This document shows, piece by piece, positions 17,001-25,527 of a stretch of DNA of 42,882 nucleotides; within the stretch, counting starts at the first letter, position 1, and each line of letters starts with the position of its first letter. The translations under genes and the position numbers were made by a program. Source of the stretch: Gammaproteobacteria bacterium (lineage in GTDB: Bacteria; Pseudomonadota; Gammaproteobacteria; SZUA-229); NCBI GenBank assembly GCA_029882395.1, contig JAOUKT010000022.1, positions 1 through 42,882 on the forward strand, written 5' to 3'. The notes under the pieces were generated by a model, which saw nothing but the letters and a program-made list of their open reading frames with translations, was not told where the DNA came from and did not search any database.

Positions 17001-19040
17001 ATGTTGTTAAAACACATAACTCACAATTCAAAACAGATCCTGCTTTGTCTGGCCTTATCGCTAGGCAGCTTTTCACTACAGGCGGCTGAAAAAATCACGC
17101 TTAACTTACAAGATGCAGATATTCGGGCACTGATTACCACGGTTTCAAAATTCACCGGCAAAAACTTTGTTATCGACCCGCGCATAAAAGCCAAAGTAAC
17201 CGTGGTCTCGAACAAGTCGATGAATAAAAAGCAGGTCTACGAGGTATTTTTATCCATTTTACAGGTGCATGGATTCGCGGCTGTTGAACTGGGCACGATC
17301 ACTAAAATAGTGCCTGAAGTTAACGCCAAGCAAGGCGCTTTAAAAATCACCAGTGCCAAATCACCGGGTGTCGGCGATGAACTGGTGACCCAGATAATAC
17401 AGCTCAACCATGTACCGGCGGCACAATTGGTGCCTATCTTAAGGCCCTTAATTCCACAGCAGGGGCACCTGGCGGCCTATAACCCGACCAATGCATTGAT
17501 CATTACCGACCATGCCGCCAACATTCAGCGTTTATTAAAAATCATTGCCGAAGTCGATCAGGCCAATAATAATGAACTGGAGATCATTAAACTGGAAAAC
17601 GCATCGGCCACTGAAATGGTGCGCATTCTGAATGCATTGCAAGACAAGACCAACCCCAAAGACCCGTCAGCCGTGATTAAATTTGCTGCCGATGAACGTA
17701 CTAACAGCATTTTAATCAGTGGTGACCGCAGTGAGCGCCTGCGCATTCGTGCGACTATTTCACACCTCGATACGCCTTTGGAAGACGGCGGTAACACGCT
17801 TGTCATATACCTGCATTACGCCAACGCAGAAGACCTGGTCAAAATTCTCACCGGCCTCGATAAGAGCAGCAGCACAGCGGCCAGAGCAGCGCCAAAGGCC
17901 GGCGCTAAATCTAACCTCACCATCAAGACCAATATTCAATTCGATGAAGCTACCAATGCCATAATTGTTACCGCTTCACCGGATGAAATGCGCAATATTA
18001 AATCCATTATCCGTCAGCTCGATATCCGCCGGGCTCAGGTACTGATTGAATCCATCATCGCTGAAATCTCTTATGCACAAGCAGAAGGCGTGGCGGTGGG
18101 TCTGGTCAACGACACCACCGGATCTGACAACCCGGACTCACCGGTATTACTGAGCAACTTTGCCGGCATAGGCGGATTGCTTGCAGGCGGTGCCGGGGCA
18201 GCCGCTGCTATCGGTGAAGGTTTGACCGTTGGTGTGGGTTCTGAAACCCCTTCAGGCAACCGTTTTGGTCTGTTGCTCACAGCCTTAGGCTCTGATGCTT
18301 CAACCAATGTATTGTCAACGCCCAGCATTGTCACGCTGGATAATGAAGCGGCTGAAATCCTCATCGGTGACGAAATTCCTGTATTAACCGGTTCTTATTC
18401 ATCTACCGGCACCAGTTCCACCCCAACCAACCCCTTTCAGACCATTGAACGTAAAGATGTGGGTATTACGCTTAAAGTTAAACCACAGATCAATGAAGGC
18501 AATACCATCCGCCTGGAGTTAGAACAGGAAGTATCCAGCCTGTCTGAGACCACAGAAGCCGGCCCGGTCACCAATAAACGCACCATTAAAACCTCTGTTT
18601 TGGTTGAGAATGAAGAAATACTGGTGCTGGGTGGCCTGGTACAAGATCGTGTGCTGGATAATTTTGACAGCGTACCGGTACTCGGCGACATCCCCCTTCT
18701 GGGGCGGCTGTTTCAGTCACAAAGCAGCAGCAAGGTCAAACAAAACCTGATGGTGTTTATGCGCCCGAGCATATTGAGAGATATCAACTCTGCCAACCTG
18801 GTGACCAATCGTAAATACAATTATATGCGTGCCCAGCAAATGCAGGCAAAAGACAAAGGCTACGGCTTGCTCGAAAAAAGCGCCCCATTATTGCCTGAGC
18901 TAATGCCAACGGCTACAACACCGGCTCCAGCGACTGACGAACTCACACCAGCTCTGCCGGACAATAATTCAGAGCTGGCACCTGAGAGTAAAATAATGCC
19001 TGCGCCGAACAATGATAGCGCCTCATCTGACGGAGAATAA
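17001..19040 (+). CDS. gspD: Type II secretion outer-membrane secretin GspD
   Basis: GspD forms the outer-membrane channel for folded exoproteins. It has a signal peptide ending near residue 28 (SLQA|AEK), an N0 domain (about 30-100), and three N1-N3 repeats recognised by strand patterns such as LVPILRPLIPQQGHLAAYNPTNALIITD and ATNAIIVTASPDEM. The secretin domain contains VLSTPSIVTLDNEAAEILIGDEIPVLTG, VGITLKVKPQINEGNTIRLELEQEVS and ILVLGGLVQD. The Gly/Ala-rich part around residues 390-420 fits the gate region. The 679 residues end in a Pro/Ala/Thr-rich tail of about 60 residues that may bind a pilotin or the peptidoglycan. An AGGACT ribosome site precedes the ATG, and gspE follows after three bases. 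Confidence 0.97.
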   Translation: MLLKHITHNSKQILLCLALSLGSFSLQAAEKITLNLQDADIRALITTVSKFTGKNFVIDPRIKAKVTVVSNKSMNKKQVYEVFLSILQVHGFAAVELGTITKIVPEVNAKQGALKITSAKSPGVGDELVTQIIQLNHVPAAQLVPILRPLIPQQGHLAAYNPTNALIITDHAANIQRLLKIIAEVDQANNNELEIIKLENASATEMVRILNALQDKTNPKDPSAVIKFAADERTNSILISGDRSERLRIRATISHLDTPLEDGGNTLVIYLHYANAEDLVKILTGLDKSSSTAARAAPKAGAKSNLTIKTNIQFDEATNAIIVTASPDEMRNIKSIIRQLDIRRAQVLIESIIAEISYAQAEGVAVGLVNDTTGSDNPDSPVLLSNFAGIGGLLAGGAGAAAAIGEGLTVGVGSETPSGNRFGLLLTALGSDASTNVLSTPSIVTLDNEAAEILIGDEIPVLTGSYSSTGTSSTPTNPFQTIERKDVGITLKVKPQINEGNTIRLELEQEVSSLSETTEAGPVTNKRTIKTSVLVENEEILVLGGLVQDRVLDNFDSVPVLGDIPLLGRLFQSQSSSKVKQNLMVFMRPSILRDINSANLVTNRKYNYMRAQQMQAKDKGYGLLEKSAPLLPELMPTATTPAPATDELTPALPDNNSELAPESKIMPAPNNDSASSDGE

Positions 19041-19043
19041 TAG

Positions 19044-20528
19044 ATGTCAGAGCCCAGTAATCCGACACCGCTACTTTCTTATGCTTTTGCAAAGCGTCAC
19101 GGCGTATTAATTTCTGCTATCAACGATGACCATGCGGACGTGGTCTATAAGGCCAATACTTCGCCGCAGTCATTAACCGAAGTAAAACGTGTTATTGGTA
19201 AGCCATTAAAATTAAATCAAACCACTGACCAGGAGTTTGACGTTTTACTCACCCAACGTTATGAACAGGATTCTGACCAGGCCATGGCGATGATGGAAGG
19301 AGTCGGCGAAGAGCTGGACCTGGATCAGCTGGCTGAAAATCTGGAGCCGGAGGATTTACTGGAGGCTGAAGATGACGCGCCTATTATTCGCCTGATCAAT
19401 GCTATTTTGACCGAATCCATTAAAGTAAACGCTTCTGATATTCATATCGAGTCTTACGAGAATCGTATGCGTGTCAGGTTTCGCGTCGACGGCGTGTTGC
19501 AGGAAATATTACAGCCCCCGAAAAACATTGCGCCACTGGTTATCTCGCGTATCAAAGTCATGGCAAAACTCGACATTGCTGAAAAACGCCTGCCGCAGGA
19601 TGGCCGTATCTCTCTAAAGGTTGCCGGACGCGCCGTCGATGTGCGTGTTTCGACCTTGCCTGCAGGTTATGGTGAACGAGTGGTCTTACGACTGCTCGAC
19701 AAAACAGCCGGTCGCTTACAGTTAAAACACCTCGGCATGTCAGAAGAGTCGCGCGAAAAGGTAAATGAGCTAATCAAACGTCCACACGGCATTATTCTGG
19801 TCACCGGACCAACCGGTTCGGGTAAAACCACCAGTCTGTACGCTGCGCTAAGCCAGCTCAATAATAACTCCAGAAATATCATGACGGTCGAAGACCCGAT
19901 TGAATATTACATTGACGGTATCGGCCAGACCCAGGTCAACAGCAAAGTCAATATGACCTTTGCCAAAGGCCTGCGTTCTATTTTACGTCAGGACCCTGAT
20001 GTCGTTATGATCGGTGAAATTCGTGACCTTGAAACAGCGCAGATCGCTGTACAAGCGAGTTTAACCGGGCATTTGGTACTATCGACGCTGCACACCAACA
20101 GCGCCATTGGTTCTATTACTCGCTTGCGTGACATGGGCATCGAACCCTTTTTATTATCATCGAGTTTAATTGGTGTGGTTGCACAGCGGCTGGTACGAAA
20201 CCTCTGCCCTGACTGCAAACAAGCCCATCAGGCTACCGAATCAGAATGCGAGTGGCTGCAAGTCGACAAAGACAATGCGCCACTGATCTACAAAGCCGAT
20301 GGCTGTGATAAGTGCAACCAGCATGGTTACACCGGCCGTAGTGGTGTTTATGAGGTGATCACACTGGATGAAGAACTGCGACAAATGATTCACGACGGAG
20401 CCGGTGAACAGGCCATGGAAAAGCTTGCACGGCAATCCTCAAAAAGCCTTAAACAGGATGGGCAGCGCCTGATTCTAGAAGGCCGTACCTCACTCGAAGA
20501 AGTCTTGCGTGTGAGTCGTGAGGAATAA
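19044..20528 (+). CDS. gspE: Type II secretion ATPase GspE
   Basis: GspE is the cytoplasmic motor that drives pseudopilus growth. The 494-residue protein has an N-terminal GspL-binding domain (about 1-100), a middle domain with NASDIHIESYENRMRVRFRVDG (129-150), Walker A GPTGSGKT at 255-262, the Asp-box VEDPIEY (282-288), and Walker B with VVMIGEIRD (320-328). A four-cysteine zinc site is present: Cys388, Cys391, Cys421 and Cys424 (CPDC and CDKC). The zinc site and the gspCDF context separate it from pilus ATPases such as PilB. It is packed three bases after gspD and two bases before gspF. Confidence 0.97.
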   Translation: MSEPSNPTPLLSYAFAKRHGVLISAINDDHADVVYKANTSPQSLTEVKRVIGKPLKLNQTTDQEFDVLLTQRYEQDSDQAMAMMEGVGEELDLDQLAENLEPEDLLEAEDDAPIIRLINAILTESIKVNASDIHIESYENRMRVRFRVDGVLQEILQPPKNIAPLVISRIKVMAKLDIAEKRLPQDGRISLKVAGRAVDVRVSTLPAGYGERVVLRLLDKTAGRLQLKHLGMSEESREKVNELIKRPHGIILVTGPTGSGKTTSLYAALSQLNNNSRNIMTVEDPIEYYIDGIGQTQVNSKVNMTFAKGLRSILRQDPDVVMIGEIRDLETAQIAVQASLTGHLVLSTLHTNSAIGSITRLRDMGIEPFLLSSSLIGVVAQRLVRNLCPDCKQAHQATESECEWLQVDKDNAPLIYKADGCDKCNQHGYTGRSGVYEVITLDEELRQMIHDGAGEQAMEKLARQSSKSLKQDGQRLILEGRTSLEEVLRVSREE

Positions 20529-20530
20529 TC

Positions 20531-21757
20531 ATGGCCGCATTTGAATACGTCGTACTCGATGCCAAAGGCCGCGAACAAAAGGGCGTTACAGAAGGCGAAA
20601 CACCAAGACATGTGCGCCAGTTACTGCGCAATAAAGGCCTGATGCCGCTGAGCATTACCGAGGCGGCCGCTAAAGATAAAAAAAGTAGCGATGGAAAAAA
20701 ACCCGCCTTCAGTTTTCAGCGCGGCATCAGTGCCACGGATCTGGCTTTGTTTACGCGCCAGCTGGCGACATTGCTCAGCGCCTCATTACCCCTGGAAGAA
20801 TCCTTAGCGGCTGTTGCCCAGCAAACTGAAAACCCTCGCATCAAAAGCATGGTCTTTTCTATTCGCGCCAAAGTGCTCGAAGGCCACACGCTGGCCAGTG
20901 GTTTATCGGAGTTCCCCAAAGCCTTTCCTGAACTCTATATCGCTACTGTATCTGCCGGTGAAGAAACGGGTTATCTTGAAGACATTCTTGAGCGGCTGGC
21001 AGATTACACCGAAAACCGCCAGCTAATGCGGCAAAAAGTCAGCATGGCGTTACTTTATCCGGCTATCCTGACCATCATGGCCATCGTCGTTGTGCTCGGG
21101 CTGATGACCTATGTTGTGCCCCAGGTGGTTTCTGTATTTGATAATATCAACCAGGAATTACCCGGCTTAACCACCGGCATGATCGCTACCAGTGATTTTC
21201 TGCGCAACAATGGTTTCTATTTAATTATTTTACTGGCCGCAGCCATCAGCGCGTTTAAAACCTGGCTAAAAAATGCCAACAACCGTTTCCGTTATCATCA
21301 GTTTATTTTAAAACTCACGCTGATTGGTAAGCTATCGCGCAGTATGAACACTGCACGTTTTGCCAGAACATTAAGCATTTTAAGTTCATCGGGCGTGCCG
21401 ATACTCGAAGCACTCAGAATTGCCGCAGAAGTGGTTTCCAACTTGCCGATGCGCAAAGCGGTACTGATGGCCTCAGATAAAGTACGTGAGGGCAGTAATG
21501 TCAGTGATTCACTGGAGCAAAGCGGGCTTTTCCCACCGATGACCATTCGACTGATTTCCAGTGGCGAAAGCAGCGGAAAAATGGAAGACATGCTGGAAAG
21601 AGCCGCCGTGCAACAAGAGCGTGAACTGGAATCGATGATCTCACTCATTCTGGGTATTTTTGAACCGGTACTGATACTGGTAATGGGTGTTGTGGTGCTC
21701 ATCATCGTACTGGCCATCCTGCTGCCTATCTTTGAATTAAACCAGCTCGTCTCCTGA
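20531..21757 (+). CDS. gspF: Type II secretion inner-membrane platform protein GspF
   Basis: GspF is the polytopic protein around which the pseudopilus is assembled. The 408-residue protein has an N-terminal segment starting MAAFEYVVLDAKGREQKGVTEGE. Two repeated cytoplasmic helical domains follow (about 70-195, LALFTRQLATLLSASLPLEESL; and about 270-400, TARFARTLSILSSSGVPILEAL). Three membrane helices lie around 170-192, 222-242 and 375-398, the standard layout. It is the last gene of the block: no gspG follows, and a 325-base spacer leads into an unrelated regulator. Confidence 0.97.
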   Translation: MAAFEYVVLDAKGREQKGVTEGETPRHVRQLLRNKGLMPLSITEAAAKDKKSSDGKKPAFSFQRGISATDLALFTRQLATLLSASLPLEESLAAVAQQTENPRIKSMVFSIRAKVLEGHTLASGLSEFPKAFPELYIATVSAGEETGYLEDILERLADYTENRQLMRQKVSMALLYPAILTIMAIVVVLGLMTYVVPQVVSVFDNINQELPGLTTGMIATSDFLRNNGFYLIILLAAAISAFKTWLKNANNRFRYHQFILKLTLIGKLSRSMNTARFARTLSILSSSGVPILEALRIAAEVVSNLPMRKAVLMASDKVREGSNVSDSLEQSGLFPPMTIRLISSGESSGKMEDMLERAAVQQERELESMISLILGIFEPVLILVMGVVVLIIVLAILLPIFELNQLVS

Positions 21758-22082
21758 TCGCCTGCCGCCGCTGGCTCAGCTTTATGTATCGAAGCGTCTT
21801 CGTTATATCCACAACTACGCGGTCATTCGCCTATTAAGCCTGTCTTTTGTTATTTTCAGGACACTAATGCCCCCGCTAAAGCCGGCATTTCAGCGATAAG
21901 CACTGGCCTTTTTTTCAGCTGTGTTTTAGCACCATAGCGGCCACCGTGTCCGCAAAGTGTCCGCCTTTCGTCCAAGCTATGTCCTTGAAATAATTAAAGA
22001 AAACACAAAATCACTTAAATCGCAATTTCAGCCTAAATTAGCGCATTATTAGTTGAAAAATCACAAGATTATTCTATTCTTA
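21758..22082. other. Spacer between gspF and the HTH-PAS-REC gene
   Basis: About 325 bases without a gene. There is no pseudopilin start. A T7 run at 21909-21915 follows GC-rich sequence, but the stem is too poor to call a terminator. From 21948 the spacer contains the phased GTCC repeats described separately, and then AT-rich sequence up to the next start. Confidence 0.5.
21948..21990 (+). promoter_or_regulatory. Four GTCC repeats at 11-bp spacing abutting a TTGAAA element
   Basis: GTCC occurs at 21948, 21959, 21970 and 21981, exactly one helical turn apart, the first two extended to TGTCCGC. The last copy runs directly into TTGAAA (21985-21990), a -35-like hexamer. The array lies about 100 bases before the HTH-PAS-REC start. 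Same-face direct repeats next to a -35 are typical of activator sites bound by tandem monomers or dimers. The regulator is unknown; self-regulation is one possibility. Confidence 0.45.
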
Positions 22083-23105
22083 ATGATAGAAATTAATGAC
22101 AGGCTATTTGTGAATAATAAAAAATTAGTGATTGATCGCCTCGATCAGCTCAAAATTGAATCCGGTCATAGCGACAAAACCTTCAAAGACACGCTAGCCT
22201 CTATCACCGGTAAAACCTCACGCACTATCAGGCGCTGGTATTCGCTTGAAAGCGGTGTGCATGATAATGATATCGAACTGATTGCCCACTATTTTGGTAA
22301 ACATGTGCATTGGCTGCGTTACGGCGACAGAACTAGCGCTGAAACACCGGTAGACCAGATCATGGCGTCGAATCATTTTGGCGTCGTCATTCTCAAAGAC
22401 AATAAAGTAGAAGAGGTCAATTTCAAATTCTCTGAAATGATGAAGCTTTCTCCCGCTGAGGCTGCCCAGCAGGACATTTGTGACAAAATCTTACAGTTAC
22501 AGTCCCCATCCACTGTCCAAAAATGCAATCACAGCAATAACGTTGCATACCATAACGGCGCCCATACTGATGAACTGGTAATGCTACTGGGTGATAAAAA
22601 AGAGCACCGTATCGAGGCCACTACGCTCAACCTCAGCAATGGCAGAATACTCAAAATTTTATTCGATAAAGGACTGCTCAGTTCTGCTGCCGGGAAACTG
22701 ACCCCGGCCATCGACACCAACGCTTTGCACAATACCAACAGCAATGCGCTAAAAATTCTTTTTGTCGATGATGACATCGCCAACTGCCAGCTCTATAGCA
22801 AAATGCTGTCGATCCACAACTGCCAGATCAGCAGCTTCATCAATAGCTCACATGCCTTAAACGAATTTAAGCAAAACCCTGAGCGCTATGATCTGCTGAT
22901 CTCAGATATTATTATGCCGGAAATGACCGGCGACAAACTGGCCGCGGAGTGCCGTCACATTAAGCCCGGGCTGCCGGTGATTTTATACACTGGCTATCAA
23001 GACCATTTAAGCAAAACAACGGCCGAAGAATACGGTGTTGCCTATTGCTTACAAAAACCCATTAATTCAAACGACCTGCTGGCAATCCTCAATAGCCTGC
23101 GTTAA
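22083..23105 (+). CDS. HTH - PAS-like - receiver regulator
   Basis: The 340-residue protein has three parts. Residues about 14-82 form a helix-turn-helix of the phage-repressor or XRE type (DTLASITGKTSRTIRRWYSLESG, then IELIAHYFGKHVHWLRYGD). Residues about 92-195 look like a PAS domain (NHFGVVILKDNKVEEVNFKFSEMM). Residues about 222-340 are a receiver with Asp229-231, phosphoacceptor Asp275 in LLISDIIMPEMTG, Thr303 and Lys325. Having DNA binding first and the receiver last is the reverse of ordinary response regulators. The ATG at 22083 has no clear ribosome site; a GTG at 22110 with AGG upstream is a real alternative and would keep all domains. No kinase gene adjoins it, so it would take phosphate from elsewhere. 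Confidence 0.8.
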   Translation: MIEINDRLFVNNKKLVIDRLDQLKIESGHSDKTFKDTLASITGKTSRTIRRWYSLESGVHDNDIELIAHYFGKHVHWLRYGDRTSAETPVDQIMASNHFGVVILKDNKVEEVNFKFSEMMKLSPAEAAQQDICDKILQLQSPSTVQKCNHSNNVAYHNGAHTDELVMLLGDKKEHRIEATTLNLSNGRILKILFDKGLLSSAAGKLTPAIDTNALHNTNSNALKILFVDDDIANCQLYSKMLSIHNCQISSFINSSHALNEFKQNPERYDLLISDIIMPEMTGDKLAAECRHIKPGLPVILYTGYQDHLSKTTAEEYGVAYCLQKPINSNDLLAILNSLR

Positions 23106-23131
23106 CTCAACGACTTTATTTTCCCCGCCAG

Positions 23132-23153
23132 TTAGCCCTTAGCAAGCGGCTAA
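23132..23153. terminator. Stem-loop after the HTH-PAS-REC gene
   Basis: TTAGCC-CTT-AGC-AAG-C-GGCTAA folds into a stem of nine pairs with one bulged base, 27 bases past the stop. No U-tract follows, so a terminator role is uncertain. It could also lie in the promoter region of the permease gene. Confidence 0.35.
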
Positions 23154-23199
23154 TAATAGGCTACGATAATACTCTCAGCACACACAAGCCGGCTCTCTA

Positions 23200-24426
23200 A
23201 TGATGCCAACCGTCAGCTTACAACGCCGCCTCAGTTTAACCCAAATGGTACTCTATGGCCTCGGTACCACCATCGGTGCCGGCATTTATGCACTGGTGGG
23301 AGAGCTGGCGGCTATATCCGGTTATATGGCGCCTGCTGCCTTTCTCATGGCATCACTGATGGCCGGGCTGACCGCTTTATCTTTTGCAGAACTATCATCG
23401 AGGTACCCGCGTGCAGCCGGCGCATCTCTGTATGTAAAACAGGGCTTTGGTTCGGATACATTGGCGCTGTTTGTCGGCCTGCTGGTATTTCTGGCTGGCG
23501 TGATTTCATCGGCCGCTCTGATTAATGCCTTCACCGGCTATTTAGCACAGTTTTTTGAACTGCACCGGTTCATAACGATTCTGATCATCGCGCTGACGAT
23601 CGGCTTACTTGCTGCCTGGGGCATAGCAGAATCTGTCTTTATCGCATCGCTTATTACGCTGATCGAAATTGGCGGCCTGCTACTGATTATTTTTAACAGC
23701 CAGTCTGTTTTTGCCGATCTGCCCTCGCAATGGCATAAGCTGATGCCGGGCACGGATAGCGCCAACTGGTGGGCAATTTACGCCGGTGCATTGCTCGGCT
23801 TTTACGCCTTTATCGGTTTTGAAGACATGGTGGATGTGGCAGAAGAAATCCATAATGTCAGACGCAATTTACCGCTAGCCATCATCATCACACTGAGCGT
23901 CACCACCTTGTTGTATATGCTGATTATGCTTGCTGCGGTACTGGCGATGCCACCTCAGCAGCTGGCAAAAGAAAATGCACCGCTCATCGCGCTATACCGG
24001 CACTTTTCAGGCGAACACGGTTTTTTGCTCAATATCATTGCCATGTTTGCCATTATCAATGGTGTTTTAATTCAAACAATCATGGCATCGAGAGTATTAT
24101 ATGGTTTAAGCTGCCGCGGCCACCTTCACGTCTCTCTTTCACAGGTACATTATTTCACCAGAACACCTCTGATCGCTACCGCTCTGGCAATCAGCTGTGT
24201 CTTTGTTTTTGCGCTATTAGGCGACCTTTCAACGCTGGCCGAAACCACCTCATTGCTGATGCTGTGTATTTTCTCGCTGGTGAATCTGGCGCTTTGGCGT
24301 ATCAAAAGGCGCAACCCCAGGCCTCCGGGCATTATCGTATTGCCTGCCTGCTTGCCGGTACTGGGCTTTTTTGTAAGCGCCGCATTTGCACTCAGTCAGT
24401 TACTGTCGTTATTTAACGATGTTTAA
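23200..24426 (+). CDS. APC-superfamily amino acid permease
   Basis: The 408-residue protein is almost entirely hydrophobic, with about 11-12 membrane helices. The first helix carries the family motif GLGTTIGAGIYALVGELA (about residues 21-38), where the unwound Gly-rich stretch binds the amino group of the substrate. ALSFAELSSRYPRAAGASLYVKQGFG (about 60-85) is the matching loop after helix 2. FIGFEDMVDVAEEIHNVRRNLPLAI (about 206-230) is typical of helix 6 to 7 in APC transporters. The best match in general form is to the APA/YfnA-type permeases, driven by protons or acting as exchangers. The amino acid carried cannot be read from the sequence. A second ATG one codon downstream is equally possible as start. 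Confidence 0.88.
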   Translation: MMPTVSLQRRLSLTQMVLYGLGTTIGAGIYALVGELAAISGYMAPAAFLMASLMAGLTALSFAELSSRYPRAAGASLYVKQGFGSDTLALFVGLLVFLAGVISSAALINAFTGYLAQFFELHRFITILIIALTIGLLAAWGIAESVFIASLITLIEIGGLLLIIFNSQSVFADLPSQWHKLMPGTDSANWWAIYAGALLGFYAFIGFEDMVDVAEEIHNVRRNLPLAIIITLSVTTLLYMLIMLAAVLAMPPQQLAKENAPLIALYRHFSGEHGFLLNIIAMFAIINGVLIQTIMASRVLYGLSCRGHLHVSLSQVHYFTRTPLIATALAISCVFVFALLGDLSTLAETTSLLMLCIFSLVNLALWRIKRRNPRPPGIIVLPACLPVLGFFVSAAFALSQLLSLFNDV

Positions 24427-24438
24427 ATTGCAGCCGCA

Positions 24439-25452
24439 TTAATCGGCGGGTATTAAATTCACTTCGATAAATTTAATGTATTCAGAAGACGACACCACAT
24501 GGGTGCCATCACAGTTAAACTGCATGCGCACTGCATCACGTGTGATGTTGAAAGTGAAATTCCGAAGATACAAATCGGGAATATTTCTCAAGTCTGTTAA
24601 CCGGGAGATAACGGTGTTGATTTGCGCCGGTGTAACCGGTGTGCCGTTAGTCTGCATTTTTTTAAGGTTATCAGGCAAACTCTGGTAAACATGATCCATT
24701 TCGATACAGCCATTCAAACGCTTAATCAGGTTTAGCTTTTCTGCATAGGCAATTTTTGAAAAATGACGGTCAAGATAACCATGGTCAATCAGTTTATTGG
24801 CCGGATGGATCTCTGCTTCGAACGGGTCAAATATTGTAGAAAGGCCGACCTCACCGCTATTGAAGTGGATGTAAATCTGGTGCACAGAATAGTTTAAAAG
24901 CAAATCGATAAAACACTTGATGAGCTGAGGCATAATCGTATCAACTACACTTTCATAACGCGCTCTGGTAAAAATAGATTCTCTTAACGAGGGGTCGCCT
25001 TTAATTGAAAAACTTAAATTTGAACATTCGGCACCGCTATTGGCCAATAAATTTTCTTTACCGACCAGATCATTTAGCCGGTTATGCAATAACTGCTGGA
25101 CCCCAAAAGTAAAATTAGGGTCTTGCTGGCAGCACCTGGTAAACGTCTGGGTATCAATGGCAAGTAACTGGCAATCCTCAAGCGCCCTGACCGTTGCCGA
25201 ACGCTTGCTCTCATTAACAATGCCCATTTCACCAAATAACTGTCCTTTTCCCAGCTGGCAGAGCTCAACCAGCTTGGTGAATTGCAAGATAGTGACCACC
25301 ACCTGACCAGACTGAATATAATAGACGTAGTCTGCGGTATCTCCCTCTGAAAAGATGATTTCGCCTTTTGCTATGGCAAGCTTGTCAGCCTGCTGAAAAA
25401 CACTCTCCATATCCACAGCATTTGTCTCTGACTCCCTATCACCCTCACTCAT
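24439..25452 (-). CDS. Cyclic nucleotide-binding domain protein with unrecognised C-terminal domain
   Basis: Residues about 15-130 form a CRP-type cNMP-binding domain: GEIIFSEGDTADYVYYIQSGQV, then the phosphate-binding cassette FGEMGIVNESKRSATVRA, with Glu75 and Arg84 in the places used for ribose and phosphate in CRP. No helix-turn-helix follows. Instead there are about 200 residues of mixed helix and strand that I do not recognise (LLLNYSVHQIYIHFNSGEVGLSTIFDPFE, later LYLRNFTFNITRDAVRMQFNCDGTHVV). The protein has neither signal peptide nor membrane helix and is probably a cytoplasmic sensor or effector. GCGGGGAT precedes the ATG. It is convergent with the permease gene, 12 bases apart. An intact cassette does not prove that cAMP rather than c-di-GMP is the ligand. 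Confidence 0.82.
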   Translation of the reverse strand: MSEGDRESETNAVDMESVFQQADKLAIAKGEIIFSEGDTADYVYYIQSGQVVVTILQFTKLVELCQLGKGQLFGEMGIVNESKRSATVRALEDCQLLAIDTQTFTRCCQQDPNFTFGVQQLLHNRLNDLVGKENLLANSGAECSNLSFSIKGDPSLRESIFTRARYESVVDTIMPQLIKCFIDLLLNYSVHQIYIHFNSGEVGLSTIFDPFEAEIHPANKLIDHGYLDRHFSKIAYAEKLNLIKRLNGCIEMDHVYQSLPDNLKKMQTNGTPVTPAQINTVISRLTDLRNIPDLYLRNFTFNITRDAVRMQFNCDGTHVVSSSEYIKFIEVNLIPAD

Positions 25453-25527
25453 ATCCCCGCCCGCTAGAATTTAATTTATTGTTATGTTTATCTGATTAAA
25501 TCTAGCACATTTTTGCAATTAGGGGTT

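Noticed and set aside
19044..21757. Type IV pilus ATPase and platform (pilB/pilC) instead of gspE/gspF
   Set aside because: The neighbours gspC with a PDZ domain and gspD of secretin type identify the block as type II secretion.
21890..21916. Terminator after gspF
   Set aside because: A T7 run is present, but the sequence before it does not form a convincing GC-rich stem.
21948..21984. CRISPR-like or iteron-like array
   Set aside because: The repeat unit is only four conserved bases with an 11-base period and no longer unique spacers; no cas or replication genes are near.
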